DNA of 64,000 nt, from contig NZ_AP025017.1 of the NCBI RefSeq assembly GCF_019974135.1, forward strand, positions 310,001 through 374,000, given 5' to 3'. Each line of letters opens with the position of its first letter. Positions within the stretch are counted from its first letter, which is position 1. Below, piece by piece: positions 61,607 through 64,000 of the stretch. The position numbers and the translations under genes are program-made. This stretch comes from Actinomyces capricornis. GTDB taxonomy: Bacteria > Actinomycetota > Actinomycetes > Actinomycetales > Actinomycetaceae. A model generated the notes under the pieces. It saw nothing but the letters and a program-made list of their open reading frames with translations, made no database searches and was not told the DNA's origin.

Positions 61607-63733
61607 TCAGAGCTCGGCGCCGGTGCCTGAGCGCACCACGGCCAGCACATCGGCGCCGTAGTCCTGGAGCTTGGTGGCCCCCACGCCGCGGATGAGGGAG
61701 AGCTGGGGCAGGGTGGTGGGCTTGACCTCGGCGATATCGCGCAGGGTGGCATCGGCGAAGACCGTGTAGGCGGGCCGCGAGCGCTCCTTGGCCGCCGTGG
61801 CCCTCCAGGCCCGCAGCATCTCGAACAGGGCCAGGGTCTGCTCATCAGCGGTGGCCTCGAAGTCGGCGGCGGCCTGCTTGGCACGGGCCCGGTGGGAGGC
61901 GGCCGACTCGCCGCGCCCGGCGGGGCGGCGCCCGGCGGGGCGCTCCTGGGGCCAGATGCCCTCCAGGAAGCGGGAGGGCTTGCGCGAGGCCCGGCCCCCG
62001 GCGCTGCGGACCCGCGCGTAGGAGATGACCAGGTGCTCGCGGGCGCGGGTGACCCCCACGTAGAGCAGGCGCCGCTCCTCCTCGATCGCGGCCTGCCCCT
62101 CGGCCAGGGAGATGGGCAGCAGGCCCTCGCAGGCGCCCACCAGCAGGACCGCATCCCACTCCAGGCCCTTGGCGGCGTGCAGGGAGGACAGGGTGACGCC
62201 GTCGACCACGGGGGCGTTCTGGGCCTCGGCGCGCTCGCGCAGCTCGGCATGGAGGGCATCGAGGTCGGCGCCGCGGGCCGAGGCCAGCTCGTCGGCCAGG
62301 ACCACCAGGGCGTTGAGGGAGTCCCAGCGCTCGCGCACGGCCCCGCGGGCGGCGGGGGGCTCGGCGCTCCACCCCTCGCGGGCCAGGACCATGCGCACGT
62401 CCTGGCCCAGGTCCCCGGTGAGGGAGGCCTTCTCGGTGCGGGCGGCCCCCAGGATGACGGCCATGGCCCGCTTGACCTCCTCGCGCTCGAAGAAGCGCTC
62501 CCCACCGCGCACCAGGTAGCCGATCTGGGCTTCGGCCAGGGCCTGCTCGATGACCTCGGACTGGGAGTTGGTGCGGTAGAGCACGGCGATCTGGCTCAGG
62601 GGCACGCCCTCGGATCGCAGTCGCTGGACCTGGGCGACCACGCCCTGGGCCTCGCGGACGTCGTCGTCGTGGATCTCGTAGCGCACGGCGGGGCCCGAGG
62701 GGCGCTGGGCGACCAGCTCGACGGCGCCGGTGGGCAGGCGCAGGTGCCCGCCGGAGCGCCGGGTGCCGGCCAGGACCCGGTTGGCCAGGGAGACGACCTG
62801 GGGGGTGGAGCGGTAGTCGCGGCTGAGCCGCACGGTGCGGGCGCCCTCGTAGCGCTGGGCGAAGCCGGTGAGGAAGGCGGGGGTGGCGCCGGTGAAGGAG
62901 TAGATGGTCTGGGAGACGTCCCCCACGACGCACAGCTGGCGGCGCCGCCCCAGCCACAGGTCGAGCAGGCGCTGCTGGAGGGGTGAGACGTCCTGGTACT
63001 CGTCGACGACGAAGTGCTTGTACTGGCTGCGCACCTGGGAGGCGATGTCGTCGCGGTCCAGCAGGATGCCGATCTGCAGGAGCAGGACGTCCTCGAAGTC
63101 GATGACGCCGCGCTCGGTCTTGGCCTCCTCGTAGAGGCGCAGGACCTGGGCGATGGTCTCCGGCTCCATGCCGCCGGCCGCGTCGGTGCGCCCGGCGGCG
63201 GTGGCCTTGATGGCGTAGTCCTCGGGCAGGGTCATGGTGACCTTGGCCCATTCGACCTCGGCGGCCAGGTCGCGCACGGTGGCGCGGTCGGTGGGCAGGC
63301 CCAGGCGCCGGGCGGCGGCCCCCACGAGGGGGGCCTTGTAGGACTGGATCTCGGGTCGGCGCCCGCCGATGGCGGTGGGCCAGAAGTAGGTGAGCTGGCG
63401 CAGGGCCGCGGAGTGGAAGGTGCGGGCCTGGACCCCGGGGATGCCCAGGTCGGCCAGGCGCGAGCGCATCTCCCCCGCGGCGCGGGCGGTGAAGGTCACG
63501 GCCAGGACCTGGGTGGGCTGGTAGGCGCCGGTGGCCACGCCGTGGGCGATGCGGTAGGTGATGGCGCGGGTCTTGCCGGTGCCCGCGCCGGCCAGGACGC
63601 ACAGGGGCCCCTCGAGGTGCTCGGCGACCTCGCGCTGGTCGGGGTCCAGGGCGTCCAGGAGGCTGGAGGCCTGCGCGGGCCCGGGCGGTGGGGTGGAGGT
63701 GCGCGGCGCGGGGCGGGGGGCGGAGGGGGTCAT
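61607..63733 (-). CDS. uvrD2: UvrD2-type DNA helicase with HRDC domain
   Basis: A 708-residue superfamily 1 helicase. Motifs are: Walker A AGAGTGKT at about 48-55; TFTARAAGEMRSRL; VVDEYQDVSPLQQRLLDLW; GDVSQTIYSFTGA; YRSTPQVV; LHAAKGLEWDAVLLVG; and EERRLLYVGVTRAREHLVISYARVR. The C-terminal HRDC domain (about 630-705, FADATLRDIAEVKPTTLPQLSLIRGVGATKLQDYGADVLAVV) is the UvrD2 hallmark. It lacks the four-Cys motif seen in mycobacterial UvrD2. The ATG at 63733 is set by family length; the open frame continues upstream into AT-rich sequence. No strong ribosome binding site is visible. Convergent with the TOMM-like gene. Confidence 0.93.
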   Translation of the reverse strand: MTPSAPRPAPRTSTPPPGPAQASSLLDALDPDQREVAEHLEGPLCVLAGAGTGKTRAITYRIAHGVATGAYQPTQVLAVTFTARAAGEMRSRLADLGIPGVQARTFHSAALRQLTYFWPTAIGGRRPEIQSYKAPLVGAAARRLGLPTDRATVRDLAAEVEWAKVTMTLPEDYAIKATAAGRTDAAGGMEPETIAQVLRLYEEAKTERGVIDFEDVLLLQIGILLDRDDIASQVRSQYKHFVVDEYQDVSPLQQRLLDLWLGRRRQLCVVGDVSQTIYSFTGATPAFLTGFAQRYEGARTVRLSRDYRSTPQVVSLANRVLAGTRRSGGHLRLPTGAVELVAQRPSGPAVRYEIHDDDVREAQGVVAQVQRLRSEGVPLSQIAVLYRTNSQSEVIEQALAEAQIGYLVRGGERFFEREEVKRAMAVILGAARTEKASLTGDLGQDVRMVLAREGWSAEPPAARGAVRERWDSLNALVVLADELASARGADLDALHAELRERAEAQNAPVVDGVTLSSLHAAKGLEWDAVLLVGACEGLLPISLAEGQAAIEEERRLLYVGVTRAREHLVISYARVRSAGGRASRKPSRFLEGIWPQERPAGRRPAGRGESAASHRARAKQAAADFEATADEQTLALFEMLRAWRATAAKERSRPAYTVFADATLRDIAEVKPTTLPQLSLIRGVGATKLQDYGADVLAVVRSGTGAEL

Positions 63734-63811
63734 CGGGCACAGCCTGCCACAGCGTGAAAACTCCATGCACACAGACGACCAACTTCTCAACCACCTCAAC
63801 AATACAGGATT

Positions 63812-64000
63812 TCATTTATCTTTCGATAATGCATCCAAATCCAAAATCGCCCTCCTGATCGCCCTGAGATCTTGCATTGGAACATCAATCTCCGCCTCTA
63901 GATCACCCTCATCACCGCCAGGCAAAAAAGATCGTGGTTCATTCTGAGTTCTTATTAAATCTACATAAGCTCCGTAATCAATTGTCCAGACATCAAACCT
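63812..64000 (-). CDS. C-terminal part of an unknown protein, AT-rich (runs off the window)
   Basis: A frame open without stop from the window end (64000) to a TGA at 63812-63814 gives 62 residues, acidic and Leu/Asp-rich. Recognisable runs are DYGAYVDLIRTQNEPRSFLPGGD, EGDLEAEIDVPMQDLRAI and ILDLDALSKDK (C-terminus). A/T at third positions contrasts sharply with the G/C-rich genes next door, so it is probably horizontally acquired. It begins where uvrD2 upstream sequence ends. The start of the gene is outside the window; I do not recognise the family. Confidence 0.6.
   Translation of the reverse strand, partial: RFDVWTIDYGAYVDLIRTQNEPRSFLPGGDEGDLEAEIDVPMQDLRAIRRAILDLDALSKDK

Overview
The window is high-GC chromosomal DNA from an actinomycete, most likely Actinomyces or a close Actinomycetaceae relative. 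The evidence is strong G/C bias at third codon positions, LAXTG-type cell-wall sorting signals, a cysteine-free ribosomal protein L32, an AdnA/AdnB helicase-nuclease pair, an HRDC-containing UvrD2, an actinobacterial Tad pilus locus with a DUF4244 pilin-like protein, and the DUF3107 / PPA1309 / UPF0182 / PDZ-S16 / zinc-metalloprotease neighbourhood known from mycobacteria and relatives. The genus is an inference; no rRNA is present. Almost all of the window is ordinary core genome.

Layout. 0.2-5.1 kb (mostly minus strand): a histidine-phosphatase-fold protein lacking its catalytic RHG motif, trigger factor, a small unknown protein, an MFS transporter, tRNA-Pro, tRNA-Gly and rpmF. 5.3-8.3 kb (plus): a YigZ/IMPACT protein, then a cysteine-biosynthesis unit made of a 20-codon Cys-rich leader peptide, cysK and cysE. 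8.4-11.2 kb (minus): a proline-iminopeptidase-like hydrolase, a Nei/Fpg glycosylase and RpiB. 11.3-19.3 kb (plus): M13 metallopeptidase, a LAXTG surface protein, an LCP protein, aminopeptidase N and PTS EIIA. 19.3-24.9 kb: malQ and PTS EIIB (minus), then ptsI and an acyl-CoA thioesterase (plus). 24.9-30.1 kb is the most accessory-looking part: a PIN/Phd toxin-antitoxin pair, a perfect 17-bp inverted repeat, a 77-bp tandem repeat that runs into the ettA stop codon, ettA, an intergenic region with four alternating copies of a TGCACATCTTCA motif, and an unrecognised 560-residue protein of lower GC with a PH-like C-terminal domain. 30.2-32.7 kb: prfB, a LysR regulator and a divergent small membrane protein. 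32.8-38.2 kb (minus): the Tad locus tadA-tadB-tadC-pilin-TadE-TadE-TadG-like. 38.5-41.1 kb: an APH-fold phosphotransferase, a membrane protein and a DCC thioredoxin-like protein. 41.2-48.8 kb (minus): adnA-adnB. 49-50.6 kb: DUF3107 followed directly by a decayed nhaA-thioredoxin fusion. 50.8-52.8 kb (minus): an RCC1-repeat membrane protein and a LAXTG protein with 11 decapeptide repeats. 53-63.7 kb: initiator tRNA-fMet, UPF0182, PPA1309, metalloprotease, PDZ-S16 protease, an orphan TOMM-cyclodehydratase-like protein and uvrD2. The last 190 bases are AT-rich and hold the 3' end of a foreign-looking gene that continues beyond the window.

How the genes fit together. CysE and CysK make cysteine from serine, and the leader upstream looks like a cysteine-sensing attenuator. 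EIIA, EIIB and EI are soluble parts of a sugar PTS that sit around malQ, which suggests a sugar-uptake and glucan cluster. AdnAB, UvrD2 and the Nei/Fpg protein serve DNA repair. The Tad genes, two LAXTG proteins and the LCP protein build the cell surface. The best leads for something new are the cysteine leader with its Shine-Dalgarno-sequestering helix, the 560-residue PH-like protein with the palindromic repeats next to it, the repeat cluster at the end of ettA, and the orphan cyclodehydratase-like protein.
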